NCBI GenBank assembly: GCA_937873695.1
Contig: CALMYL010000008.1
Span: 468,482 to 532,481 of the forward strand
Reading direction: 5' to 3'
DNA from: an uncultured Ignavibacteria bacterium
Lineage (GTDB): Bacteria > Bacteroidota > Ignavibacteria > Tepidaquicellales > OLB5
Length of the DNA: 64,000 bases
Of this stretch, positions 46,440 to 53,855 are shown one piece after another. The translations under genes and the position numbers were made by a program. The notes under the pieces are model-generated. The model was not told the DNA's origin and did no database searches. It saw only the letters and a program-made list of their open reading frames with translations. Every line of letters starts with the position of its first letter. Position 1 is the first letter of the stretch.

Positions 46440-46482
46440 CCCCTCCTTTTTTAAGGAGGGGAAAATCCGGTGAAACCGGATT
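46440..46482. repeat. Paired palindromes between the two ompH genes
   Basis: CCCCTCCTT-tttt-AAGGAGGGG at 46440-46461 and AATCCGGT-gaa-ACCGGATT at 46464-46482, separated by two bases. Either could slow transcription. No gene lies between 46418 and 46660. Confidence 0.7.
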
Positions 46483-46660
46483 GGGGTGGTTTCATTCATT
46501 GTGATTAATTCGGAATAGTAAACTCAGAAATCCCCATGCAAGTTAACTGTTTTCTATATTAGCTATAAATTTCATATTGAATTTCAAATCAAATTAATTC
46601 ATATTTCATAAAATTATACGCTTTAATTCAGTCATTTTCCCAGAAATTAATACTAAAGCG

Positions 46661-47176
46661 ATGAAACTATCATTTGCGGTAATATTTGCTCTTATTCTTT
46701 TGGCAGGCTCAGCTTACAGCCAGCAGAAGATAGGCTATGTTGATTCCAAAGTTATTCTTGAAACTCTGCAGGATGCGCGCGACGCGCAGACAAACCTGGA
46801 TAACATGGTGCAGAAATGGAAACTTGAGCTGCAGTCGCTCAACGATAGTCTTTTTATTATGAAAGATGATTACGACAAGAAAAAACTTATCCTCACCGAA
46901 AAGATAAAGCAGCAAAAAGAAGAAGAAATAAAAGTGCAGGAGCAGAAGATCACCGATTTTAAGCAAAATAAATTCGGTGAGTCAGGCGAGTACTTCCAGA
47001 AGCAGACCGAACTTATGAAACCCGTGCAGGATAGAGTTTTTAAAGCAATCCAGGATGTTGCCAAAGAAGGCGGGTATGATTTTGTTATCGACCGCTCAAC
47101 CCAGCTTATGCTGCTTTATATGAACGACCGCTATGACCTGACACAAAAAGTAATAAAAAAACTGGAAGCACAGTAA
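46661..47176 (+). CDS. OmpH/Skp-like periplasmic chaperone (second copy)
   Basis: A 171-residue paralogue of the previous gene: signal peptide, QKIGYVDSKVILETLQDARDAQ, a coiled coil rich in Lys, Glu and Gln (about 85-120) and a C-terminal YDFVIDRSTQLMLLYMNDRYDLT. Tandem Skp paralogues before lpxD are frequent in the Bacteroidota. It probably acts with BamA as a chaperone. It is separated from the first copy by the palindrome pair at 46440-46482. Confidence 0.9.
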   Translation: MKLSFAVIFALILLAGSAYSQQKIGYVDSKVILETLQDARDAQTNLDNMVQKWKLELQSLNDSLFIMKDDYDKKKLILTEKIKQQKEEEIKVQEQKITDFKQNKFGESGEYFQKQTELMKPVQDRVFKAIQDVAKEGGYDFVIDRSTQLMLLYMNDRYDLTQKVIKKLEAQ

Positions 47177-47218
47177 AAGGCTCTGTGTAAGCGCAGCGAA
47201 CGAATGATTTTTTGAAGC

Positions 47219-47290
47219 TTTTGGAGTGCGCTGACTATGTCAGCGCTAGTTTTTTATAGCCGCATCAACATAGTTGATGCATTCCAAAAA
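47219..47290. repeat. Composite element: two palindromes inside inverted ends
   Basis: GCGCTGAC-tat-GTCAGCGC (47228-47246) and GCATCAAC-ata-GTTGATGC (47262-47280) are joined by TAGTTTTTTATAGCC and framed by TTTTGGAGTGC on the left and GCATTCCAAAA on the right, which are near-inverted copies. The layout (palindrome, TTTATAGC, palindrome) matches the array at 48458-48788. Confidence 0.75.
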
Positions 47291-47319
47291 TAAAAGGAAA
47301 AGTATCTCACTATCACACA

Positions 47320-48330
47320 ATGAAACTTCACGAAATAGCAGAACTTTTATCAGGTGAGCTTTCCGACCCCGATTTTTCCGGTAAGGAGATCTCCGGTATA
47401 GGGAAAATTGAACAGGCCGGCGAAGATGAAATTACTTTCATCGCGAACCCGGTTTACGAAAAATATTTTTCAGGTACTTCAGCCGGGTGCGTTATTGTTT
47501 CAAAGAAGTTTAATCCCGTGCTTTATCAAAGGCTTGATGACCGCCGGGTGCCCCTCATAAGGGTCGAAGACCCGTATCTTTCATTCTTGACCCTGCTCGA
47601 TATACTCTCTCCCCAAACTGAACTGCAGAAAGTCGGTATCGCTGAAACCGCCGTTATCAGTGAAACCGCCGAGATCTCCAATGACGATGTGCGAATAGGT
47701 GCGCATTGTTTTATTGGGGAAAAGGTCACTGTTGGAGCCCGCGTCTCAGTTCTGCCTAACACAGTCATTATGGCAGGCTCCGAAATTTCTGATGATGTGC
47801 TCATTTATCCTAATGTTACAATTTACCAGGGCACAAAAATAGGTAAACGGGTTATCATTCACTCAGGCACTGTTATAGGCAGCGATGGATTCGGGCAGGC
47901 AAAAAATCCCGATGGCACCTTCCAGAAAATTCCGCAGAAGGGGATTGTTGTGATTGAAGACGATGTTGAAATTGGAAGCAATTGCACTATTGACCGCGCC
48001 ACGATGGGGGAGACCATCATAAGGCGGGGAGTTAAGCTTGATAACATGATACAGATAGCGCACAATGTTGAAATTGGCGAGAACACCGTCATCGCCGCGC
48101 AGTCAGGTGTTGCCGGCTCAACAAAGATCGGCAAAAACTGCATGATTGGCGGCAAGGTTGGAATTGTTGGCCACATATCAATCTGTGATAACGTAATACT
48201 GACCGCTGCGACAAATGTTTCCAAATCAATTAATGAGCCCGGAATGTATTCCGGATACCGCTCTCAGCCCATGCGCGCCGAGCTTCGCCAGGAAGCAGTA
48301 ATACGAGCCCTGAATAAGAAAGTTAAGTAG
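47320..48330 (+). CDS. lpxD: UDP-3-O-acylglucosamine N-acyltransferase
   Basis: A 336-residue protein with an N-terminal uridine-binding domain (about 1-100) and a left-handed beta-helix of hexapeptide repeats (about 105-290), ending in a helical tail. The catalytic His is His248 in QIAHNVEIGEN. It adds the N-linked acyl chain in the third step of lipid A synthesis. With the LpxC-FabZ fusion at 53856 it shows that the organism makes lipid A. A degenerate GTAGGT tract begins at its stop codon. Confidence 0.94.
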   Translation: MKLHEIAELLSGELSDPDFSGKEISGIGKIEQAGEDEITFIANPVYEKYFSGTSAGCVIVSKKFNPVLYQRLDDRRVPLIRVEDPYLSFLTLLDILSPQTELQKVGIAETAVISETAEISNDDVRIGAHCFIGEKVTVGARVSVLPNTVIMAGSEISDDVLIYPNVTIYQGTKIGKRVIIHSGTVIGSDGFGQAKNPDGTFQKIPQKGIVVIEDDVEIGSNCTIDRATMGETIIRRGVKLDNMIQIAHNVEIGENTVIAAQSGVAGSTKIGKNCMIGGKVGIVGHISICDNVILTAATNVSKSINEPGMYSGYRSQPMRAELRQEAVIRALNKKVK

Positions 48331-48395
48331 GTAAGTAGTTGTGTAAGTGAGTAGGTAAGGTGGTAAGTAGGTGAGTAGGTGTGTAGGTAAGCAGT
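48325..48395. repeat. Degenerate GTAGGTAA/GTGAGTAG tandem tract
   Basis: About ten imperfect units of 7-8 bases (GTAGGTA, GTAAGTA, GTGAGTA) start inside the lpxD stop codon region and run to about 48395. It has the look of a decayed microsatellite and codes for nothing. Confidence 0.6.
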
Positions 48396-48457
48396 AATTA
48401 AATGAGCAGATTGGTCAGAATTCAGATGACGCAATTATCGTAACCAGTATTACACAA

Positions 48458-48788
48458 TGACCCCATAGGGGTCACATGTTTATAGCAAAACAAACAGAGT
48501 AACACACGACCCCATAGGGGTCGCACATTAATCACCTCAATTGCCTGGTTCTCCATAGCCCATTCACCTTTTGTTAAACAGCACGTGTGACCCCTCCGGG
48601 GTCAATTTTTTGTTCATTCTTTTCTATAAACGTATGACCGCTATGCGGTCAAAAAGATCGTTTACAGAAACGGTTATTGATAACAGATATATCACAAATT
48701 ATTATACTGTCTATTTTTTTACTGACCCCGTAGGGGTCTAACATTTATAGCCAAACAAATAGCCGCAACCACGACCCCACAGGGGTCG
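48458..48788. repeat. Array of three composite paired-palindrome elements
   Basis: Six palindromes: TGACCCC-ata-GGGGTCA (48458-48474), CGACCCC-ata-GGGGTCG (48507-48523), TGACCCC-tcc-GGGGTCA (48588-48604), TGACCGC-tat-GCGGTCA (48635-48651), GACCCC-gta-GGGGTC (48724-48738) and CGACCCC-aca-GGGGTCG (48772-48788). They pair into three ~70-base elements with a linker containing GTTTATAG or ATTTATAG: 48458-48523 and 48724-48788 are direct copies, and 48588-48651 is an inverted, more diverged copy. No gene lies in 48331-48945. Confidence 0.85.
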
Positions 48789-48848
48789 CACATCAAAATC
48801 TCTCTTGCATAAACACAGAATTTAATATATGTTTGTATTGAACATTTA

Positions 48849-48866
48849 GGGGGTTCGAATCTCTGC
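48849..48866 (+). other. tRNA T-arm-like sequence, no complete tRNA
   Basis: GGGGGTTCGAATCTCTGC resembles the T arm and T loop (TTCGAAT) of a tRNA, but the stem pairs poorly and no acceptor, D or anticodon arm fits around it. A GGG-atcggg-CTCCC-TTTT hairpin follows near 48880-48896. It may be a decayed tRNA end or chance. Confidence 0.25.
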
Positions 48867-48945
48867 ATCTATGGTGCGGGGATCGGGCTCCCTTTTGTAT
48901 TATATAGCACATGATTTAATTTGGGGAAATTAAATATATAAAACT

Positions 48946-49251
48946 ATGCCAACAAGATTTGAAAAGTATTCCGGACCTGACGGTTTACACTATGTTAAAA
49001 TGCTTGATGATTCAGGCAGAGCCATACTGCAGTGCACCGGCTGCCCTGCGGAAAGCAATTACACCAACTGCGTAAACAGGATACGCAGCGCGGCGCAAAG
49101 TGACGCGCTGTATGAAAGAAGATCAACCCCTGAAGGTAAATGGTACTTCACACTGCGCTCGCCTGAGGGAGTAACAATAGCGGTAAGCCAAATGCACACT
49201 TCAAGCGCTGAGCTTGAGCACGCCATCGCTCTTGTAAAAAACAGCGTGTGA
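48946..49251 (+). CDS. DUF1508 (YegP-like) protein
   Basis: A 101-residue protein with two diverged copies of the YegP unit, the second being WYFTLRSPEGVTIAVSQMHTSSAELEHAIALVK. The first (YVKMLDDSGRAILQCTGCPAESNYTNCVNRIR) is less typical. These small dimeric proteins have no proven activity. It lies just after the palindrome array. Alone in its transcript as far as I can see. Confidence 0.65.
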   Translation: MPTRFEKYSGPDGLHYVKMLDDSGRAILQCTGCPAESNYTNCVNRIRSAAQSDALYERRSTPEGKWYFTLRSPEGVTIAVSQMHTSSAELEHAIALVKNSV

Positions 49252-49372
49252 TGGGTGGTCCTGGAAGCTGAATTCCTTGTGGGAGTTTATGCAGGAAGAT
49301 TTTTGATTTCTGTGATTTATCAGTGATCAGAAAATCTTCCTCGATCTAAAACAGGGGTTTATTGTTTATAAC

Positions 49373-49750
49373 ATGACAAGAATTTATACAAGAAAAAACC
49401 AGCAGGAAAAAAGAAGAAGACTTCGCAGCGAAATGACAAAAGCTGAAATTCTGCTTTGGATGGAATTGAAAAATAAACGACTTGGTGAGAGATTCCTAAG
49501 GCAATACAGTATTAAAGCATATGTTGTTGATTTCTTTTGTCCTTCATTAAGGCTAGCCGTTGAAGTATTTGGCGTAACTCACTCAACAGAAGAAGAAATA
49601 GAATACGATAAGAAAAGACAATCTGAAATTGAAGAACTGGGTATAATATTCCTGCGTTTCACAAACTCTGAAGTATATGAAGAATTGCATTTGGTTTTAG
49701 AATGTATAAGCGCTAAGATAGCGGAGATTCGTAATTCCAAAAAGGCCTGA
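49373..49750 (+). CDS. DUF559 endonuclease-like protein
   Basis: A 125-residue protein of the DUF559 family (Vsr-like restriction-endonuclease fold): RRLRSEMTKAEILLWMELKNKRLG and RFLRQYSIKAYVVDFFCPSLRLAVEVFG, then a C-terminal FLRFTNSEVYEELHLVLECI. The catalytic Asp and Glu (VVDFFCP, LAVEVFG) are in place, although the common D-G-x-x-H is changed to FGVTH. The target is unknown; many copies occur as single mobile-like genes. It is the first nuclease-type gene of this accessory region. Confidence 0.82.
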   Translation: MTRIYTRKNQQEKRRRLRSEMTKAEILLWMELKNKRLGERFLRQYSIKAYVVDFFCPSLRLAVEVFGVTHSTEEEIEYDKKRQSEIEELGIIFLRFTNSEVYEELHLVLECISAKIAEIRNSKKA

Positions 49751-50034
49751 ACCCCCATTGAAGATTATCGGTTAATCATACGATCATTTCAATCGGCATT
49801 CATTCATAATGAGAGTGCCCGTCCTCACATGCAGGGGCAGTCCTTCGGCCTTTGTACGAACGGTCGCAGAACTGGCTTTGACAGTGGGGAGTAGAAGCCG
49901 GAGGAATTTGAATTATGCAGATTTAACGTAAAATACTGATTTGCCAGAAACAAGATTGGGGGTTCGCCTCTAAAAACACTATTTACCATTGCGATAAATG
50001 AAAATAAACACTAATTTTGTTCACGCGCGTTTAG
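49751..50034 (+). ncRNA. Candidate structured non-coding RNA
   Basis: About 280 bases without an open frame but with GC-rich, hairpin-forming stretches (for example GCAGGGGCAGTCCTTCGGCC near 49822-49841, and CTGGCTTTGACAGTGGGGAG near 49872-49891). It leads into a strong terminator at 50035. It does not match the tmRNA, RNase P, SRP or 6S landmarks that I know. Strand is set by the terminator. A decayed gene or repeat is the alternative. Confidence 0.3.
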
Positions 50035-50088
50035 AGGAGTTTACTCTCTAATGGCATTTTATGCCCTGAGAGAGTGAACTCCTTTTTG
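50035..50088 (+). terminator. Strong Rho-independent terminator
   Basis: A 15-base stem (AGGAGTTTACTCTCT at 50035-50049 with AGAGAGTGAACTCCT at 50069-50083, one G-T pair) encloses a smaller GGCAT-ttt-ATGCC hairpin and is followed by TTTT. There is no gene immediately upstream to use it, hence the candidate RNA. Confidence 0.8.
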
Positions 50089-50170
50089 CGTTATTAACCT
50101 TTTATAAATTGATGTAAATTGTTAAATTTGATTGTACTATTTAGAAATTAAAACTAAGGACTAATATTCT

Positions 50171-50311
50171 ATGTCCCTTGAATCTGCGTACAGCACCATT
50201 GAAAAACTTGTAAACGACTTCAAAAATGCACTTGACCGCTAGATTGACCGACTTGTATATGAACTTTACGGCTTAACCGATGAAGAAATAAAGATTGTGG
50301 AGGAGGAGTAA
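50171..50311 (+). pseudogene. Remnant of a type II restriction-modification methyltransferase
   Basis: A 46-codon frame starts at ATG 50171 and is cut by TAG at 50240 after MSLESAYSTIEKLVNDFKNA and three more residues. Past the stop it reads IDRLVYELYGLTDEEIKIVE, which is the typical last segment of Eco57I/type IIG-like DNA methyltransferases (DxLVYELYGLTEEEI). Only this C-terminal tail survives, without methyltransferase or nuclease motifs. Its natural stop at 50309 is 3 bases before the next gene, so the old operon order is kept. It shows that a restriction-modification locus once stood here. Confidence 0.7.
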
Positions 50312-50314
50312 TTA

Positions 50315-51217
50315 ATGCGTAGGATTGAAATTTGTCCTTTGACAGGACTGCAAATTAACAATGAAGATATTGTCCCACATATAGAAAACCAATTTTTATT
50401 TGAATATAAGAATCGTATTTTGGGGGGTGTAATTTTTACTGAACAATCATATTTAGCCGTTGAGAATTTAGAAGATTATGAAGTTAAATCAATTATTATT
50501 GGTATTTGCAGAAATCATTTTGAAAAATATAAAAAGGGTTTTGAAGTAAAATACGATTTTGTGAAGAACGGCTATAAAGATTTTGAATATCCCAAGAACT
50601 TTAAAGAAAAATCACTGAAGTTTATGAATTATTTATATGAAAATGGAGGTGACGAATACAAATCCTTTACTATACGACCAACAATTGACTTCCCACTCGC
50701 CTACGCTTTAAATGGAGATGAATTCACAAGAATACTTACAAAACTTGATAGGGAGTATATATTGGAAGTGAAAGACATACAGTATGCAGCAGGTGGAATG
50801 AATGTATATTGTGAAGTCCTATTTACCAGTAATGGTATTTCTGAAATAGAAAAGGATAAACCGGTTGTGCCGATGGTTGGGCTAGTAGATCAAGATGTTA
50901 GAACAGGTGATACAAGTATTGATGATAAAATTAATCATGCGAAAAAATTATTTTTCAAAAGTAATTCTAACTTTGATGACAAAAGAAGCGCATGTGAAAC
51001 ATTAAGTTATGTATTAGAACCATTACGAGAAGAACTAAAACATTACTTTAGCAATCCTGATGTTAACGATTTCTTCAGAATGGTTAATGATTTTGATATA
51101 AGGCACAATAAAGAGCATACTAAAGACATCAAAACTGAAGAACAGCTTGAATGGGTCTTTTATGCTCTATTGAACACTATCAGTTGTTTTGTGAAAATCA
51201 AAAATAAAAATTTGTAA
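50315..51217 (+). CDS. Unknown protein with winged-helix-like centre and HEPN-like C-terminus
   Basis: A 300-residue protein of no family I can name. The N-terminus has CPLTG (Cys7) and C-x-H at 66-68. The middle FTIRPTIDFPLAYALNGDEF with VYCEVLFTSNGISEIE looks like a winged helix. The C-terminal ~95 residues are helical and contain RHNKEH at 263-268, which fits the HEPN ribonuclease motif Rx4H with a His after Arg. It follows the broken restriction-modification gene by 3 bases and precedes Mrr by 7 bases. A defence role is inferred from this context; the start ATG has a strong ribosome site (GGAGGAG) inside the pseudogene. Confidence 0.6.
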   Translation: MRRIEICPLTGLQINNEDIVPHIENQFLFEYKNRILGGVIFTEQSYLAVENLEDYEVKSIIIGICRNHFEKYKKGFEVKYDFVKNGYKDFEYPKNFKEKSLKFMNYLYENGGDEYKSFTIRPTIDFPLAYALNGDEFTRILTKLDREYILEVKDIQYAAGGMNVYCEVLFTSNGISEIEKDKPVVPMVGLVDQDVRTGDTSIDDKINHAKKLFFKSNSNFDDKRSACETLSYVLEPLREELKHYFSNPDVNDFFRMVNDFDIRHNKEHTKDIKTEEQLEWVFYALLNTISCFVKIKNKNL

Positions 51218-51224
51218 ATTAAAA

Positions 51225-52130
51225 ATGGAAAATTCTGAAATATCTCCAGCCAGGAAAACAGCTACTAAAGTACTTTTTGAAGCCTTTAAAGTTTTAAAAG
51301 AAAATGGCGGTCAGTTAAGATCAAAAGATGTCATAAATCAAATAAGAAACAGAATAGAACTGACTGATTGGGAAAAAGAGAGATTTGAGAAATCCGGTTA
51401 TGTCAGGTGGGAATCAATACTGCATTTTTACACCATAAATGCAACCAAATCCGGCTTTCTGCGTAAAGATAAGCGTATGTGGATTCTCACGGAAGAGGGT
51501 GAAAAAGCAATGAAGAAAGGTCCGGCAGAGTTTTTTGAGTTAGCTAAAGAAGGCTATAAGAAGTGGAGACTTGAGAATCCGGTTGAGAATAAAGAATCAG
51601 AAGATGCTGTAATATCCGAGGAAACTGAAGAACTCCAGACATTAAATCTTGAAAAAGCAGAAGAGCAAGCTTTTGAAGGTATTAAGGAATTCATTTATAA
51701 AAAGAATCCATATGAGTTTCAGGATCTTGTCGCTGCACTTTTGAAGGCTATGGGATATTATATTTCTTTTGTCGCGGCTCGTGGTAAAGATGGTGGTGTT
51801 GATATTATAGCGTACCAAGACCCGCTTGGGATTAAAACACCGCGTGTAAAAGTACAGGTCAAACATAAGCCAAATACTGCTTCACCTGTAGATGATATTC
51901 GTAAATTACTTGGCATTATGAATGAGGATGTAGATGTTGGTATTGTAGTTTCTTCCGGCGGTTTTACAAGTGAATCAGTTATCAAATCAAGGGATTCTCA
52001 TAAACATGTTGAGTTAATAAACATTGATCGCTTTATAGAACTTTGGATTGAATTCTATCCAAAACTAACAGACGAAGATAAAAACCAGCTTCCGTTACAA
52101 TCGATTTATTTTTTAGGGAGTCATGATTAA
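51225..52130 (+). CDS. mrr: Mrr-type restriction endonuclease
   Basis: A 301-residue protein with an N-terminal Mrr_N winged helix (about 8-100: LFEAFKVLKENGGQLRSKDV, WILTEEGEKAM), a charged linker and a C-terminal Mrr catalytic domain (about 165-285). The catalytic residues are Asp193 in GGVDIIAY and the QVK of Gln211-Lys213. Mrr enzymes cut modified foreign DNA. It lies 7 bases after the HEPN-like gene in the same direction, so the two form a unit. All key residues are intact. Confidence 0.9.
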   Translation: MENSEISPARKTATKVLFEAFKVLKENGGQLRSKDVINQIRNRIELTDWEKERFEKSGYVRWESILHFYTINATKSGFLRKDKRMWILTEEGEKAMKKGPAEFFELAKEGYKKWRLENPVENKESEDAVISEETEELQTLNLEKAEEQAFEGIKEFIYKKNPYEFQDLVAALLKAMGYYISFVAARGKDGGVDIIAYQDPLGIKTPRVKVQVKHKPNTASPVDDIRKLLGIMNEDVDVGIVVSSGGFTSESVIKSRDSHKHVELINIDRFIELWIEFYPKLTDEDKNQLPLQSIYFLGSHD

Positions 52131-52264
52131 TAAACGAATTTCATCAAATAACTGTTTATTCAAAACTATTTGAGAGTGATTTTTTCTTTTTACAAAAACT
52201 GGCAATCCAATAATTATTATCGTTAAATTAATTGTGTGAATCTAATAATCACAAACATATTAAA

Positions 52265-52945
52265 ATGGATAGAATAGAAGTATTGTTAAATTATCATAAT
52301 GCCGCACGCGAAGAATGTTTGTTAAGAGTAAAATGGCGCGATAATTGGTTAAGATATCAGTTTATTATGCTGTCAATAATTATTTCAATTTCTTTGGGTA
52401 TTAAAATCTTTGGCGTAGAGTTTTCAGGTTATCATCCTGAAATATTGCTTCTTTGCTTACCTTTAAGTGTTATTACTTGTTCAGCCTATGTAACAGAAGA
52501 ATTCAGTATTGCAAATCTCACAATTTACCTAAAATCGATAAATAAAGCCGAATTTGAATTAAGAAATCTGAACGACAAACAAATAAATAGCTTTATTATT
52601 TATCATTGGGATGGGACCAAAACCCAAATACAGGAAAAAAAAATAAAGCACAATCTTAAAAAATTATTGAGAACTTCATTTATCAAAGTTAGGTTTCTGT
52701 TGTTGATTATTGCTTTTGTGATGTTACCGTATTTTTTAAATTATATTGCTTTAGTTCTAATAGAGAAATCAGATAACCCTGCATTAGAAACAATCAAAAG
52801 CATAATTAGTGATTACAGTTCTTGGATTGAAGTATCTTCTTGGATATTAATTATCATATTGTTTCTTCTAATTGTCAATTCACAATACTCTAGGTTTAAG
52901 GTTAGAATGTCAAATTATCAAATTGTATCAAAGATTTTTGATTGA
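52265..52945 (+). CDS. Four-helix membrane protein in the defence-type cluster
   Basis: A protein of about 226 residues from ATG 52265 (the frame is open from TTG 52232). It has a soluble N-terminal helix (MDRIEVLLNYHNAAREECLL), two membrane helices at about 28-75, a charged cytoplasmic loop of ~70 residues, and two further helices (about 140-165 and 190-210). Its layout resembles membrane effectors that sit next to defence genes, but no known family is assigned. It is AT-rich and lies 134 bases after mrr with its own likely promoter. Confidence 0.6.
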   Translation: MDRIEVLLNYHNAAREECLLRVKWRDNWLRYQFIMLSIIISISLGIKIFGVEFSGYHPEILLLCLPLSVITCSAYVTEEFSIANLTIYLKSINKAEFELRNLNDKQINSFIIYHWDGTKTQIQEKKIKHNLKKLLRTSFIKVRFLLLIIAFVMLPYFLNYIALVLIEKSDNPALETIKSIISDYSSWIEVSSWILIIILFLLIVNSQYSRFKVRMSNYQIVSKIFD

Positions 52946-53768
52946 ATAGGTCTTTTGATCAATCAAAGTAGTTGTCAAGCCTTTGATGTTTGATATAAAT
53001 AAGTTTATCATTTCCCCCTGCTTTAAGCAGGTCTTTGGTTTGCAAGCACTGCTTCGCAGTATTTGGCTTATTGTTTGACTTGACAATGCAATTAGCATAT
53101 AGTATATTGCACTTAGTATGCAGAAAGCATATTAATTCTTAATTTATCCTTTATTTTATATGTCCGTACCAGTTTCAACCAAAATATTTTTCTCAACACG
53201 AATAATTTGCCCGTTTTTCAGTATTCATCTTGAGAATGTTATTCTCATTTCCGCGCTGTTTTTCTGCTTTCTCACTATGATTAATCATCGTGAGAATGGA
53301 TTCTCCACATGAATTATTTATAATGAGAATGATTTTTCCGCGGAAAAGTTTCGATTATAGACCGCAATCGGCATTCTCATTAAGGAAATCCCTCAAAAAA
53401 AATAATCGATTCATCGTGAGAATTTGGGGGGGCAAAAAGATTTGTTTTTTACCAACTTCCTCCCACTTCGTGGTTGTAAGGTGTAGCCGCGGCACTCCGT
53501 GCCACCGCTGCTTGATCCCGCCAAATCGGGACTTCTTCAAGGGAGTTCCTTCGGAACGAAATCTTTCTGTGATTTCTCGAAAGCATTCAGGGCTAAAGCC
53601 CCTTTTTATTTGATTCTTACCCCCGCCCTAAAGGGCGGGGCTACAATAATTAAGAGTCTTAAATTTAAAGCTTTTCTTTGAGCCTTTGTGTCTTTGTGGT
53701 AGTCTTTTGTTTTGCTTCTATTTTAGCACTTAATTATTTGCATAAAAATCTGTATTTTTGCGTGTTTT
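52946..53768. repeat. Repeat-filled non-coding region before lpxC
   Basis: About 820 bases without a gene. At 53226-53420 TGAGAAT or its reverse ATTCTCA occurs six times, partly as palindromes (TGAGAAT-gtt-ATTCTCA at about 53231-53247 and GTGAGAAT-gg-ATTCTCcAC at about 53290-53308). At 53591-53602 is GGGCTaaAGCCC, and at 53622-53641 CCCCGCCCT-aa-AGGGCGGGG, as at 30792 and 33008. GCTTTTCTTTGAGCCTTTGT with GTCTTTGTGG follows at about 53670-53700. Confidence 0.75.
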
Positions 53769-53836
53769 GTTGTTGGTGAGAACACCAACAACGGGGAAAT
53801 GAAAAGTGTTTTGTTGTTGGTAAGAGCACCAACAAC
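53769..53836. repeat. Tandem GTTGTTGG hairpins in the lpxC leader
   Basis: GTTGTTGGTG-agaa-CACCAACAAC at 53769-53792 and GTTGTTGG-taagag-CACCAACAAC at 53813-53836, each followed by GGGGAA. They are a 44-base direct repeat ending 20 bases before the lpxC ATG. They could be a duplicated regulatory hairpin in the mRNA leader. Confidence 0.7.
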
Positions 53837-53855
53837 GGGGAATCTAAAAAATAAT

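Noticed and set aside
48331..48800. CRISPR array
   Set aside because: The repeats are palindromes with short uneven linkers, one copy is inverted, and no cas gene is near.
48849..48866. Complete tRNA gene
   Set aside because: Only a T-loop-like piece fits; D, anticodon and acceptor stems cannot be drawn.
49822..49910. tmRNA or RNase P RNA
   Set aside because: The conserved landmarks of both (tmRNA 5' GGGGxTGx-GGTTTCGAC, RNase P GAGGAAAGTCC) are absent.
53290..53613. 107-residue plus-strand frame
   Set aside because: It reads through TGAGAAT repeats and other repeat debris; the translation is basic and random-looking.
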